This document shows positions 1 to 9,017 of a DNA stretch of 33,094 bases, one piece after another. The stretch's first letter is position 1, and each line of letters starts with the position of its first letter. Both the position numbers and the translations under genes were made by a program. The DNA lies in contig NZ_AQOH01000083.1 of the NCBI RefSeq assembly GCF_000364705.1, forward strand, positions 1 through 33,094, in the 5' to 3' direction. The notes under the pieces are model-generated. The model searched no databases. It worked only from the letters and a program-made list of their open reading frames with translations, and was not told the DNA's origin. The stretch comes from Pseudomonas fuscovaginae SE-1 (GTDB taxonomy: Bacteria; Pseudomonadota; Gammaproteobacteria; Pseudomonadales; Pseudomonadaceae).

Positions 1-996
1 CGCGGCGATGCTGCCAATGGTCTGGACCATCGAGGTGATCAACATCGACTGCTTGCCCAGGGCTTCGATACCCTCCGATGCCGACTGCATTTCCTCGGAA
101 ATCTCCTGCATGGTCGCCACCGTGTTCTTCACCACCGTCGCACCGCGTTGTGCCGTGGTGTCGGTCTGCTGCGAAATGCCATAGGCGATCACTGCCGCCT
201 CGCCGACCTCCTTCTCGCGGACCACCTGGTCGGTCACCACGTTGGCGAACTTGACCACCTTGTAGAGGTGGCCCTGGGCGTCGTGTACCGGATTGTAGGT
301 GGCCTCCAGCCACACTTCCCGCCCCTGGCTGTCGAGGCGCTTGAAACGATCGGCGACATACTCCCCGCGGTTGAGCCTGACCCAGAATGCCTGGTACTGG
401 CTGGAATTGGCCTCTTCGGTCGAGCAGAACATGCGGTGATGCTTACCGACAATCTGCGCCAGCGAGTAACCCATGGCCCGCAGGAACTGGTCGTTGGCGG
501 TGATGACCTCACCATCGAGGGTGAACTCGATCACCGCTGTGGAACGCAGCAGCGCCTTGATGAAAGCTTCGTTCTCCTTCATGGTTTCGACCGTATGGGT
601 GACATCGCGGGCGAAGCACTGGATATGCAGCAAGTCACCCTTCTCGCTTTTCACCGGCTGCCAACTGCCATGCAGCCAGGCCAGGCTGCCATCGGCGCGC
701 AGGAACCGGTAATTGTCACTGACCGATACGCCCTTGGCCACCGCGGCCTGCAGGTTATGAAAGCAAGGCAGGTTCTTGACGTAGGCCGGGACGAAGTTAT
801 CCAACGGGCGATCCTTCATCTGCTCGGCCTTGTAGCCCAGCAGGTCGAGAAAACGCTGGTTGAAGCCGATGATGCGAAACTGCGGATCGAGCACCAGCGA
901 GACCATTTCCGCCGTCATGCCATGGAACAACTGCTTCAGCTCGAAAAGCTCTTCTTCTTTGCTCTCTAGAATCTTCTTCAGATTAGAATTGAACAT
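1..996 (-). CDS. PAS-PAS methyl-accepting chemotaxis transducer, BdlA-like (3' end cut by window)
   Basis: The reverse strand reads open from an ATG at 996 to the window edge, giving 332 residues with the C-terminus missing. It starts MFNSNLKKILESKEEE and has no membrane segment, so it should be cytoplasmic. Two PAS folds follow (about residues 25-135 and 145-258), each with the N-x-x-F-L and D-G/R-x-x-W type pattern. From about residue 260 begins a helical MCP signalling domain rich in Q, T, A and S. Soluble PAS-PAS-MCP architecture is that of P. aeruginosa BdlA (about 417 residues), which links redox/nutrient sensing and c-di-GMP to biofilm dispersion; other pseudomonad paralogues share it, so no symbol is given. 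The conserved signalling tip that contacts CheA/CheW lies outside the window. An AAGGG sits about 12 bases before the ATG. A long hairpin lies just upstream. Confidence 0.85.
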   Translation of the reverse strand, partial: MFNSNLKKILESKEEELFELKQLFHGMTAEMVSLVLDPQFRIIGFNQRFLDLLGYKAEQMKDRPLDNFVPAYVKNLPCFHNLQAAVAKGVSVSDNYRFLRADGSLAWLHGSWQPVKSEKGDLLHIQCFARDVTHTVETMKENEAFIKALLRSTAVIEFTLDGEVITANDQFLRAMGYSLAQIVGKHHRMFCSTEEANSSQYQAFWVRLNRGEYVADRFKRLDSQGREVWLEATYNPVHDAQGHLYKVVKFANVVTDQVVREKEVGEAAVIAYGISQQTDTTAQRGATVVKNTVATMQEISEEMQSASEGIEALGKQSMLITSMVQTIGSIAA

Positions 997-1031
997 GACT
1001 GCAAGAATCCCTTTTTGCCTCGCTATTCCCA

Positions 1032-1115
1032 GGCTATCGGTACCTTCAGGCAATCACTGATGACCATCCGTCGCCTGGAAGCCGGCGCCGCTGATTGCTT
1101 GAAAAACCGATAGCC
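1032..1115. repeat. long imperfect inverted repeat upstream of the chemotaxis gene
   Basis: A 10-base perfect outer arm (GGCTATCGGT at 1032-1041, complement at 1106-1115) continues inward through TTCA and GCAATCA pairing, so that about 24 bases on each side pair with one single-base indel and a few mismatches around a 35-base centre. It lies about 40-120 bases upstream of the chemotaxis start at 996, in its probable 5' untranslated or promoter region. It does not share the REP core seen elsewhere in the window. Function is unknown. The rest of 997-1281 holds only the terminator-like hairpin described next. Confidence 0.6.
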
Positions 1116-1236
1116 ACCCGTCACCGCCCCGAACAGTTCAGGTGTGGTCACGAAAAACATAGCTGAGTTCAGGAAGACTTGCCGAAAGAGAATAAACGCA
1201 GGCCTATCGGCGTGAAACCCACGGGATTGCGCCATA

Positions 1237-1273
1237 CCGCCAAGGCCACGGGGAAGATGCCGGGGCCTTGGCG
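1237..1273 (-). terminator. terminator-like hairpin after the CvfB-family gene
   Basis: CCGCCAAGGCC (1237-1247) pairs perfectly with GGCCTTGGCGG (1263-1273) around a 15-base loop, nine bases beyond the stop of the CvfB-type gene. No T-run follows on the reverse strand, so it may stabilise the 3' end of the transcript instead of acting as a classic intrinsic terminator. Confidence 0.55.
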
Positions 1274-1281
1274 GCAGCGGT

Positions 1282-2118
1282 TCAGCTCAGTTCGATGCGA
1301 TCGGCATGAATGACGATCCGACCCTGCTTGTACAGGGCGCCGATGGCTTTCTTGAAGTTGCCCTTGCTGACCCCGAACAGGTCGCTGATCAACGCCGGGT
1401 CGCTCTTGTCGCTGACCGGCAGCACGCCGTGACTTTCACGCAGCTTGGCGAGAATCTTGGCGCTGAGGCTGCCGGCGGCCTCTTCACCGACCGGCTGCAG
1501 GCTCAGGCTGATCTTGCCGTCGGCACGAATCTGCTTGATGTAGCCCTTTTCCCGCTTGCCGGAGCGCAGGAACTTGAACACCTCGTTCTTGTGGATCAGG
1601 CCCCAGTGCTTGTTGTTGATGATGGCCTTGTAACCCATGTCGGTGGTTTCGACCACCAGCAGGTCGACTTCCTGACCGACCTTGTAGTTGGCCGGGGTCT
1701 TGTCCAGGTAGCGGTCCAGGCGCGCGGTGGCGGTGATACGGCGGGTGTGCTTGTCGAGATAAACGTGCACCACGCAATAGTCGCCAGCATTCAACTGGCG
1801 CTTTTCCTCGGAGTACGGCAGCAGCAGGTCCTTGGGCAGGCCCCAGTCGAGGAACACGCCGATGCTGTTGACCTCCTTGACCTTGAGACTGGCGAACTCG
1901 CCGACCTGGACTTTCGGGGTTTCGGTGGTGGCGATCAGCTTGTCGTCGCTGTCCAGGTAGATGAACACATTCAGCCAGTCTTCGTCTTCGCTCGGGACAT
2001 CCTTGGGGATATAGCGATTGGGCAGAAGAATCTCGCCATCCTGCGCACCATCCAGGTACAGACCGAAATTAGTGTGCTTGACCACTTGCAAGCTGTTGTA
2101 GCGCCCGATTAAAGCCAT
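1282..2118 (-). CDS. CvfB/YitL-family S1 RNA-binding protein
   Basis: The product has 278 residues starting MALIGRYNSLQVVK. It is built as tandem S1-like OB folds (about 1-63, 70-135 and 145-210) followed by a C-terminal winged-helix-like region (about 215-278, with LISDLFGVSKGNFKKAIG). This matches the CvfB family in order and size; CvfB proteins are cytoplasmic RNA binders, linked to virulence-factor expression in Staphylococcus. The reading frame is open five codons further upstream to an ATG at 2133, but the start at 2118 is chosen because the S1 fold begins there and GAGG sits at good spacing, about 9 bases upstream. It is a single gene, with the chemotaxis gene downstream on the same strand. 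RNA targets cannot be read from sequence. Confidence 0.88.
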   Translation of the reverse strand: MALIGRYNSLQVVKHTNFGLYLDGAQDGEILLPNRYIPKDVPSEDEDWLNVFIYLDSDDKLIATTETPKVQVGEFASLKVKEVNSIGVFLDWGLPKDLLLPYSEEKRQLNAGDYCVVHVYLDKHTRRITATARLDRYLDKTPANYKVGQEVDLLVVETTDMGYKAIINNKHWGLIHKNEVFKFLRSGKREKGYIKQIRADGKISLSLQPVGEEAAGSLSAKILAKLRESHGVLPVSDKSDPALISDLFGVSKGNFKKAIGALYKQGRIVIHADRIELS

Positions 2119-2206
2119 TTCCGATACCCTCATTGCGTGGCCGCCATTCTACCCGAGTTTGGCTGGGGGTGTTTCACGCTGCGCGTCGCCCGCACTCTCG
2201 AAAGCC

Positions 2207-2320
2207 GTGGGAGCCAACTGTCTTTGGCCCATTGTCGATGAGCGGCGGAACAGGCTCCCAGGAAGCACGGCAGACGCCGCCAAACCGTGGGAGCCGATTC
2301 ATTCGCGAAGAGGCCCGCAC
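2207..2320. repeat. degenerate REP-like elements
   Basis: Two direct copies of CGTGGGAGCC (2206-2215 and 2286-2295) and one inverted GGCTCCCA (2253-2260) lie between the S1 gene and the lipoprotein gene. The second copy runs into ATTCGCGAAGAGGCCCGC, resembling the CTTCGCGGGCAAGCCCGC core of the intact REP elements in this window. This looks like a decayed REP cluster. The rest of the 2119-2402 gap shows no gene. Confidence 0.5.
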
Positions 2321-2402
2321 GCCTTGCCCCTCTGCATCTTTGCATTGAACCGCCAGGCCATCCGGTGTTCTATGGGGATACCGCCCCAGCAAGGATTCGC
2401 TC

Positions 2403-3263
2403 ATGCCGTGTCGACGCGCCCTACTGCTCTGCTGCCTGATCCTGAGCCTGGCGATCGCCGCCTGTACCCGGATCGGCCTGGCCTACCGCAATCTCGACGT
2501 GATCATCCCCTGGACCCTCGGCGACTACATCGAGATGCATCGCGAGCAGAAAGGCTGGCTCAACGAGCGCCTCAAGCAACACCTGCAATGGCATTGCACC
2601 ACCCAGTTGCCGGACTACCTGCAATGGCTGGACCGCGTGCAGGCCATGGTCGAGAACGGCCAGGTCGACGACGCCCATTTGCAGGCGCGTACCGCCGAAG
2701 CCCGGACGGCGATTGCCCAGGTCGCCCGGGAAATCACCCCCTCGGCCATCGAACTGCTCAAGGGCCTGGACGACCGGCAAGTCGCGGAGATGGACGCGGC
2801 CTTCGCCAAGGAGCAGCGCGAGCGCCAGGCCGAGTATGTCGCGCCGCCGCTGCCGGAACAGATCCGTGATCGTGGCGAACGCATGAGCAAGCGCCTGAAG
2901 GCCTGGATCGGCCCCCTCAGCCTGAGCCAACAGCAGCGGGTCATCGCCTGGTCGACGGAGCTCGGCGAGCAGAACCGCTTGTGGATCGCCAACCGGGCCT
3001 ACTGGCAGACGCAACTGAGTGAGGCGGTGGCCGAGCGCCACAGTGCCGGGTTCGAACAGCGGATCGCGCAGTTGCTGCAGCACCAGGACAGCTTATGGAC
3101 GGACGAGTACCGCCGCGCCTACCAGCGCACCGAACGGGCGACCCGCAGCCTGCTGGTGGACCTGGTGGCCGAGAGCAGCCCGACCCAGCGGGAACTGCTG
3201 TTGAAGCGGATTGCCGATCTACGGCGGGACTTCAGTGAGTTGAAGTGCCTGCAGGACGGTTAG
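2403..3263 (+). CDS. DUF6279-type lipoprotein
   Basis: The product has 286 residues with a type II signal peptide: MPCRRALLLCCLILSLAIAAC, lipobox I-A-A-C, and Cys21 as the acylated residue. The mature part is soluble and helical, rich in Glu, Arg and Gln, with an early YRNLDVIIPWTLGDY segment and no further membrane span. The short N-terminal motif followed by a long helical domain is what I recall of DUF6279 lipoproteins, common in Pseudomonas and of unknown function. The residue after Cys is Thr, not Asp, which fits export to the outer membrane by the Lol system. It is transcribed divergently from the S1 gene, with convergent genes downstream, so it appears monocistronic. Confidence 0.8.
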   Translation: MPCRRALLLCCLILSLAIAACTRIGLAYRNLDVIIPWTLGDYIEMHREQKGWLNERLKQHLQWHCTTQLPDYLQWLDRVQAMVENGQVDDAHLQARTAEARTAIAQVAREITPSAIELLKGLDDRQVAEMDAAFAKEQRERQAEYVAPPLPEQIRDRGERMSKRLKAWIGPLSLSQQQRVIAWSTELGEQNRLWIANRAYWQTQLSEAVAERHSAGFEQRIAQLLQHQDSLWTDEYRRAYQRTERATRSLLVDLVAESSPTQRELLLKRIADLRRDFSELKCLQDG

Positions 3264-3281
3264 GTGCATGGCTTGAGGGCC

Positions 3282-3303
3282 CTTCGCGGATAAATCCGCG
3301 AAG
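3282..3303. repeat. short palindrome, REP-like or terminator
   Basis: CTTCGCGGAT at 3282-3291 pairs perfectly with ATCCGCGAAG at 3294-3303 across two bases. It lies between the convergent lipoprotein and small helix protein genes, where it may protect or terminate both transcripts. The CTTCGCGG core is shared with the REP elements at 26097-26197. Confidence 0.6.
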
Positions 3304-3335
3304 AAGGCCTCCCAGACAACGAATCAGCTGAAGTG

Positions 3336-3728
3336 TCAGGCAATCTGCGCCTTCGACGCCAGCTCATCGAACACCCGCGGGTCCAGCGCATCCTGCTGCT
3401 CATCCAGCACCAGGCGCGGATGGTCATTTCCCGGAATGCTGCTGTCGATCAGGCTCAGCAGGCTTGATCCCCTCGGTGTCAGGACAAAGTTCTCGCCATT
3501 GCCCCCCTCCTCTTCCGGTCGTGGGGCGATGAAGCCGTTCTTGAGCAGCAACCGTTCGTAATCGGCCGCCAGGGCCTTGAGCGCGTCGAGGTTCTCCGGC
3601 GGCTCCCCCGCTGCCGCCTGGGCCGTGGCATGTTGCTCGGCATAGGCCCGCGGGGCGAAGTTGTGCCCGGCGCTGTTCTGCACCTCATGGAGCAGACGTT
3701 CGATCAGTTCCCAGTTGTAAGTCGTCAT
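3336..3728 (-). CDS. conserved small protein, possible winged-helix regulator
   Basis: The product has 130 residues starting MTTYNWELIERLLHEVQNSA. The first 20 residues and the LTPRGSSLLSLID segment resemble helices of winged-helix domains of the DUF2513 kind; between them is an acidic, Gly-rich stretch (PEEEGGNGENFV). The C-terminus ends in an acidic helix. I recall pseudomonad homologues labelled as transcriptional regulators, but nothing here proves DNA binding. The frame is open six codons upstream (ATG at 3746); the start at 3728 is preferred because MTTYNW opens the conserved part and GGGAGG lies about 10 bases upstream. Function unknown. Confidence 0.7.
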   Translation of the reverse strand: MTTYNWELIERLLHEVQNSAGHNFAPRAYAEQHATAQAAAGEPPENLDALKALAADYERLLLKNGFIAPRPEEEGGNGENFVLTPRGSSLLSLIDSSIPGNDHPRLVLDEQQDALDPRVFDELASKAQIA

Positions 3729-3841
3729 CCTGATGCAACCTCCCACTGTAGACAGGAAAAAGCTCCCTCATCTGTAGTGACAGGCGACAATCGTGGCCGT
3801 TCAGCCGGATTGGCCAAGCGTAACGACCGTCGGGCGGAAAC

Positions 3842-3871
3842 GACAACGCCCCGATAAATCGAGGCGTTGTC
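3842..3871 (-). terminator. terminator-like hairpin after the DEAD-box helicase gene
   Basis: GACAACGCC (3842-3850) pairs with GGCGTTGTC (3863-3871), with a further CGAT/ATCG pairing inside. It lies about 40 bases past the helicase stop on the reverse strand. Only a short TTT follows, so termination efficiency is uncertain. Confidence 0.55.
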
Positions 3872-3909
3872 TGGAGAATAGCGGCATTTTCAACCGCCCG
3901 GTGCGACGT

Positions 3910-5256
<1,347 letters not shown>

Positions 5257-5451
5257 GGGGGCTGACCTCGAAGAAATGCAAAATATCAGCTGCATAGGTT
5301 AACGGTTTCCGGCGCCGAGGCCGAGTTTCTTTGCACAACCGCCGATAAACAGTGACGTTTTTGTGAACGGGCGTGTCTTCAACGGTCATCTTCACCCGGT
5401 TAAATGCTCTAATCCCTCCCCGCCATTTCCTGCAGAAGAATCCGTATCCCC

Positions 5452-6750
5452 ATGGAAATCAAAAAGCTCTGGATCGGCGCCCAGGACCTCTGGGGCGCCC
5501 TCGACCAACATCCCCTGCTGCACACCGGGCTGGCCCTGGCGCTGCTGCTGCTCGTCGCGCTGGTGCTCGGCCGCGTCGCACGCTACCTGATCCTGCACGC
5601 CACCCGCCTGCTGGGCCGGCAACCGGCGATGCACTGGCTCAACGACCTGCGCCAGAACAAGGTGTTCCACCGCCTGGCGCAGATGACCCCGTCACTGGTG
5701 ATCCAGTTCGGCCTGTACCTGGTGCCGAACCTGGGCAAGACCGGCCTGCTGTTCCTCGGCAACCTCGCCCTGGCGGTGACCATCCTGTTCCAGATGCTGG
5801 CGCTGAGCGCCCTGCTCAACGCCCTGCTGGATATCTACGCGCGCACCGAACACGCCCGCACCCGCTCGATCAAGGGCTACGTGCAACTGGCGAAGATGGT
5901 GCTGTTCGTGCTCGGTGCCATCGTCATCGTCGCCACCCTGATCGACCGCTCGCCGCTGTTGCTGCTGTCCGGTCTGGGTGCCATGTCGGCAGTCATCCTG
6001 CTGGTCTACAAGGACACCCTGCTGTCGTTCGTCGCCAGCGTGCAACTGACCAGCAACGACATGCTGCGGGTCGGCGACTGGATCGAGATGCCGCAGGTCG
6101 GGGCTGACGGCGACGTGGTCGACATCACCCTGCACACGGTCAAGGTGCAGAACTTCGACAAGACCATCGTCTCGATCCCGACCTGGCGCCTGATGTCCGA
6201 GTCGTTCCGCAACTGGCGCGGCATGCAGCAGTCCGGTGGACGGCGGATCAAGCGCAGCCTGTTCATCGACGCCAGCGGCATCCGCTTCCTGCACGACGAC
6301 GAGGAGCAGCGCCTGGGCCAGGTGCGCCTGCTCACCGACTACATCGGTCGCAAACAGGCCGAGCTGAAAACCTGGAACGAGGCCCAGGGCAACGTCGCCG
6401 AGATGTCGGCCAACCGCCGGCGCATGACCAACCTCGGCACTTTCCGCGCCTACGCGCTGGCCTATATCAAGAACCATCCGGAGATCCAGCAGAACATGAC
6501 CTGCATGGTCCGCCAGATGCAGACCACCGCCCAGGGCGTGCCCCTGGAAATCTACTGTTTCACCCGCACCACCGTGTGGGCCGACTATGAGCGGATCCAG
6601 GGGGATATCTTCGACTACCTGCTGGCGGTGCTGCCGGAGTTCGGCCTGAGCCTGTACCAGCAGCCGAGCGGCGGTGACCTGCGCGCGGGCATGTTGCCGG
6701 CGCTGCTGGGGGCCAGCCATGTGCCGGAGCCGCAGAGCCGGGCGCTGTAG
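5452..6750 (+). CDS. mechanosensitive ion channel, MscS superfamily, YbdG type
   Basis: The product has 432 residues with about five transmembrane helices (near 22-46, 78-98, 100-128, 142-160 and 165-187). The pore helix and beta domain follow: LSGLGAMSAVILLVYKDTLL, then RVGDWIEM, DGDVVDITLHTVKV and VSIPTWRLMSESFRNW. The last helix plus the D-W-I-E-M beta barrel is the MscS signature. The length, the few membrane spans and the insert in the cytoplasmic domain match the miniconductance channel YbdG (about 415 residues) of E. coli better than MscS or MscK. It sits in the inner membrane and releases solutes on hypo-osmotic shock. The start follows an AGAAGA about 13 bases upstream. It is divergent from the helicase gene. 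Confidence 0.9.
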   Translation: MEIKKLWIGAQDLWGALDQHPLLHTGLALALLLLVALVLGRVARYLILHATRLLGRQPAMHWLNDLRQNKVFHRLAQMTPSLVIQFGLYLVPNLGKTGLLFLGNLALAVTILFQMLALSALLNALLDIYARTEHARTRSIKGYVQLAKMVLFVLGAIVIVATLIDRSPLLLLSGLGAMSAVILLVYKDTLLSFVASVQLTSNDMLRVGDWIEMPQVGADGDVVDITLHTVKVQNFDKTIVSIPTWRLMSESFRNWRGMQQSGGRRIKRSLFIDASGIRFLHDDEEQRLGQVRLLTDYIGRKQAELKTWNEAQGNVAEMSANRRRMTNLGTFRAYALAYIKNHPEIQQNMTCMVRQMQTTAQGVPLEIYCFTRTTVWADYERIQGDIFDYLLAVLPEFGLSLYQQPSGGDLRAGMLPALLGASHVPEPQSRAL

Positions 6751-6799
6751 GAACGGTTCGCAGAGCCGTGCTACTGGCTGACCAAGCGTTACCTCCATG

Positions 6800-6832
6800 G
6801 CCAGGGCTGACGCTGCGCTCGCCAGCCCTGGC
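6800..6832. terminator. bidirectional terminator-like hairpin
   Basis: GCCAGGGCTG (6800-6809) pairs perfectly with CAGCCCTGGC (6823-6832). It lies between the convergent channel and HDOD genes, eight bases beyond the HDOD stop. There is no T-run on either side. Confidence 0.55.
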
Positions 6833-6840
6833 CCTCGAAG

Positions 6841-7659
6841 TCAGGCGAGGAAGTCGGCGAAGGCCTTGTCCTGCTCCAGCACCAGGGGCAGCTTGTCGAA
6901 CAGCGCGTCGAGGTCGACGCCGTCGAACAAGGGCCCACCCAGGGCATTGCGCGCCTCGGCATTCGGCCCGCCGTGCTGTTCCAGGGCATCGCAGATTTCC
7001 ATGGCCTGGGCAGTGACCCGTGCGTAGGGCTGACCCTCGGGGGCCAGGTGCGGCTGGGCCTGGTAGCGGATGGCCGACTGGAGGGTCAGCGGCAGGTTCC
7101 AGCGCTTGCCCAGCTCCGCGCCGACTTCCGGGTAGCCGAAGCCCAACTGCTGGGTTTCGCTGGCGGCACGACTGGTGGTGCCACTGGCCCCCTTGATCCG
7201 CGCGGCGTAGTCCGGGGCACCGGTCTGGATCAGCAGCTCGCCGATGTCGTGCATGACCCCACAGGTGAACGCCACTTCAGCATCGAGCCCGGCCTGGCGG
7301 GCCAGCAGCCGGCTGACGCTGGCGACCTGGAAGCTGCGCCCCCAGAACACCTTGAGGTCGAAGCCCGGTGCCGACTTGAACGCTCCGGTCACGGCCGAAG
7401 CCAGCACCAGGGTGCGCAGCACGTTGAAGCCCAACCGCATGGCGGCGTCCTCGATGCTGGCCGACTCGCGGGCGCCCTTGAAGCGCGCCGAGTTCGCCAG
7501 GCGCAGTACCTTGGCGGCGATGACCGGGTCGCGCTCGATGTTGCGCGCCACGTTTTCGAGGCTTTCGTGAGGGTTGTCGAATTGCTGGACCAGTTCCAGG
7601 GCGACTTTGGGGATGCTGGGAAGGCTGTGCAACTCCGCAAACAGCGTATCGATATCCAT
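6841..7659 (-). CDS. HDOD-domain signalling protein
   Basis: The product has 272 residues starting MDIDTLFAELHSLPSIPKVALELV. The HDOD fold (HD-related output domain) covers about residues 8-205: LPSIPKVALELVQQF, a DPVIAAKVLRLANSA helix, AMRLGFNVLRTLVLASAV and GVMHDIGELLIQ. HDOD proteins are cytoplasmic, usually lack phosphohydrolase activity, and appear in signalling and motility regulation. Nothing else is fused to it, so it is a stand-alone HDOD protein. The frame is open 27 codons further upstream, but the family N-terminus begins at 7659. The EamA gene upstream is on the same strand, about 150 bases away. Confidence 0.85.
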   Translation of the reverse strand: MDIDTLFAELHSLPSIPKVALELVQQFDNPHESLENVARNIERDPVIAAKVLRLANSARFKGARESASIEDAAMRLGFNVLRTLVLASAVTGAFKSAPGFDLKVFWGRSFQVASVSRLLARQAGLDAEVAFTCGVMHDIGELLIQTGAPDYAARIKGASGTTSRAASETQQLGFGYPEVGAELGKRWNLPLTLQSAIRYQAQPHLAPEGQPYARVTAQAMEICDALEQHGGPNAEARNALGGPLFDGVDLDALFDKLPLVLEQDKAFADFLA

Positions 7660-7806
7660 GGCAAGGGTCTCTTCGTCCGGTAGAGAATCTTTACGATAGG
7701 CAATTTTCCGCCGTCTGCACGCCTTCAAATACCGCTGCAAAATCCGGAAACGACTTGCCCAGAAACTAATACCACATCGCCATCAAGCCGATTCCTACAA
7801 GGCGTG

Positions 7807-8670
7807 TCAGGGGCTGGCGTGGCGACGCGCACCCCGGCGGCTGATCCACACTGCGGCGAGGATAACGCCAGCGCCCACGAACAGGCGCACCAGGTCTTCG
7901 TGCTGGTTCCAGATCAGCAGGTTCATCAGCAGGCCCACCGGGACGTGCAGGTTGTTCATCACCGCCAGGGTGCCGCCGTTGACCAGGCAGGCGCCCTTGT
8001 TCCACCAGTACATGCCCAGCGCGGTGCTGATCACGCCGAGGAAGCCCAGCACCAGCCATTGCGGGATACCGTCCGGCAGATAGCGGGCCTTGCCGAACAG
8101 CAGGAAGGCCGGCAAGGCCACCGCCAGGGCACCCAGGAAGAAGTAGCCGAAATGCCGGTAGTGCGGTTGGTCACTGGGGTGGCGCGCCACCAGGTGCTTG
8201 TACATGACCTGGCCGGCGGCATAGGTGAAGTTGGCCAGTTGCAACAGCACAAAGCCCATGAAGAAGTCCGGGTTGATCCGGTCGTAACGGATCACCGCGG
8301 CGCCGCTGACCGCCACCAGGGCCGCGACCAGTGCCCAGGGGTTGAAGCGGCGGTTGAGAGCATCCTCGATCAGGGTCACGTGCAACGGGGTGAGAATGGT
8401 GAACAGCAGGACTTCCGGCACGCTCAGAACGCGGAAACTCAGGTACAGGCAGACGTAGGTGACGCCGAACTGCAGGGCGCCGATCAGCAGCATGCCGCGC
8501 ATGAAGGCCGGCGGCACCTGGCGCCAGCGGGTCAGCGGGATGAAGATCAGCCCGGCCAGCACCACCCGTACCAGCACCGCGAAGTAGCTGTCGACGTGGC
8601 CGGCGAGGTATTCGCCGATCAGGTTGAAGGAAAACGCCTGGATCAGCGTGACGATAAGCAGGTAACCCAT
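7807..8670 (-). CDS. EamA/DMT-superfamily transporter
   Basis: The product has 287 residues, nearly all membrane, with about ten helices in two repeated halves as in EamA proteins. It starts MGYLLIVTLIQAFSFNLIGEYLAGHVDSY, and the second half begins near GFVLLQLANFTYAAGQVMYK. It is in the inner membrane; substrate is unknown, though relatives are filed as carboxylate/amino-acid/amine transporters. The open frame extends 71 codons further upstream, through a REP element, so the start at 8670 is chosen, with ACGAGG about 4 bases upstream and the first membrane helix directly after. The product lacks a long tail or fused domain. Confidence 0.85.
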   Translation of the reverse strand: MGYLLIVTLIQAFSFNLIGEYLAGHVDSYFAVLVRVVLAGLIFIPLTRWRQVPPAFMRGMLLIGALQFGVTYVCLYLSFRVLSVPEVLLFTILTPLHVTLIEDALNRRFNPWALVAALVAVSGAAVIRYDRINPDFFMGFVLLQLANFTYAAGQVMYKHLVARHPSDQPHYRHFGYFFLGALAVALPAFLLFGKARYLPDGIPQWLVLGFLGVISTALGMYWWNKGACLVNGGTLAVMNNLHVPVGLLMNLLIWNQHEDLVRLFVGAGVILAAVWISRRGARRHASP

Positions 8671-8706
8671 GAGGCCTCGTAGATATTGTGGCCAAACACA
8701 ACCTCC

Positions 8707-8778
8707 GTAGGAGCAGGGCTCGCCCGCGAATGGGCCCTCAAGGCCGCTAAAAGCTTGGCGGGCAAGCCCTGCTCCTAC
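8707..8778. repeat. REP pair (REPIN-like)
   Basis: GTAGGAGCAGGGCT at 8707-8720 is inverted at 8765-8778; the pairing extends inward through CGCCCGC/GCGGGCA with one mismatch. It lies in the 348-base gap between the EamA start and the azoreductase stop. The arms are shared with the element at 16008-16074. Confidence 0.75.
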
Positions 8779-8863
8779 AGCAGTGGTGTCAACCCAGGGG
8801 AATGAAGAATTTCGCACAAAATGAATGGCCGCGACCTTAACGGCTTTTGCGCCAGGCGGCCAT

Positions 8864-8900
8864 AAAAAAACCCGATCGGGCACTGGGGCCGGATCGGGTT
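8864..8900 (-). terminator. intrinsic terminator, probably for the azoreductase gene
   Basis: AACCCGATC (8869-8877) pairs with GATCGGGTT (8892-8900). On the reverse strand the stem is followed by seven T residues, a classic rho-independent layout. It lies about 120 bases beyond the azoreductase stop, with no gene between. Confidence 0.8.
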
Positions 8901-9017
8901 ACATGCACTCAGGAGCAACCAGTGCAAAGGGAGGTTCGATGCGCAAACAACTTGAAGGGGCTGCTTGAAGAACTTGCAGACAGTTAACCCCTTCGCGATT
9001 AGCTGAAGATTAAGACC

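Noticed and set aside
997..1200. A FliA-type promoter for the chemotaxis gene
   Set aside because: Looked for TCAAG/GCCGATA pairs; the few matches have wrong spacing.
1023..1235. A 70-codon reverse frame upstream of the chemotaxis gene
   Set aside because: It runs through the long hairpin, has no ribosome site and no recognised domain.
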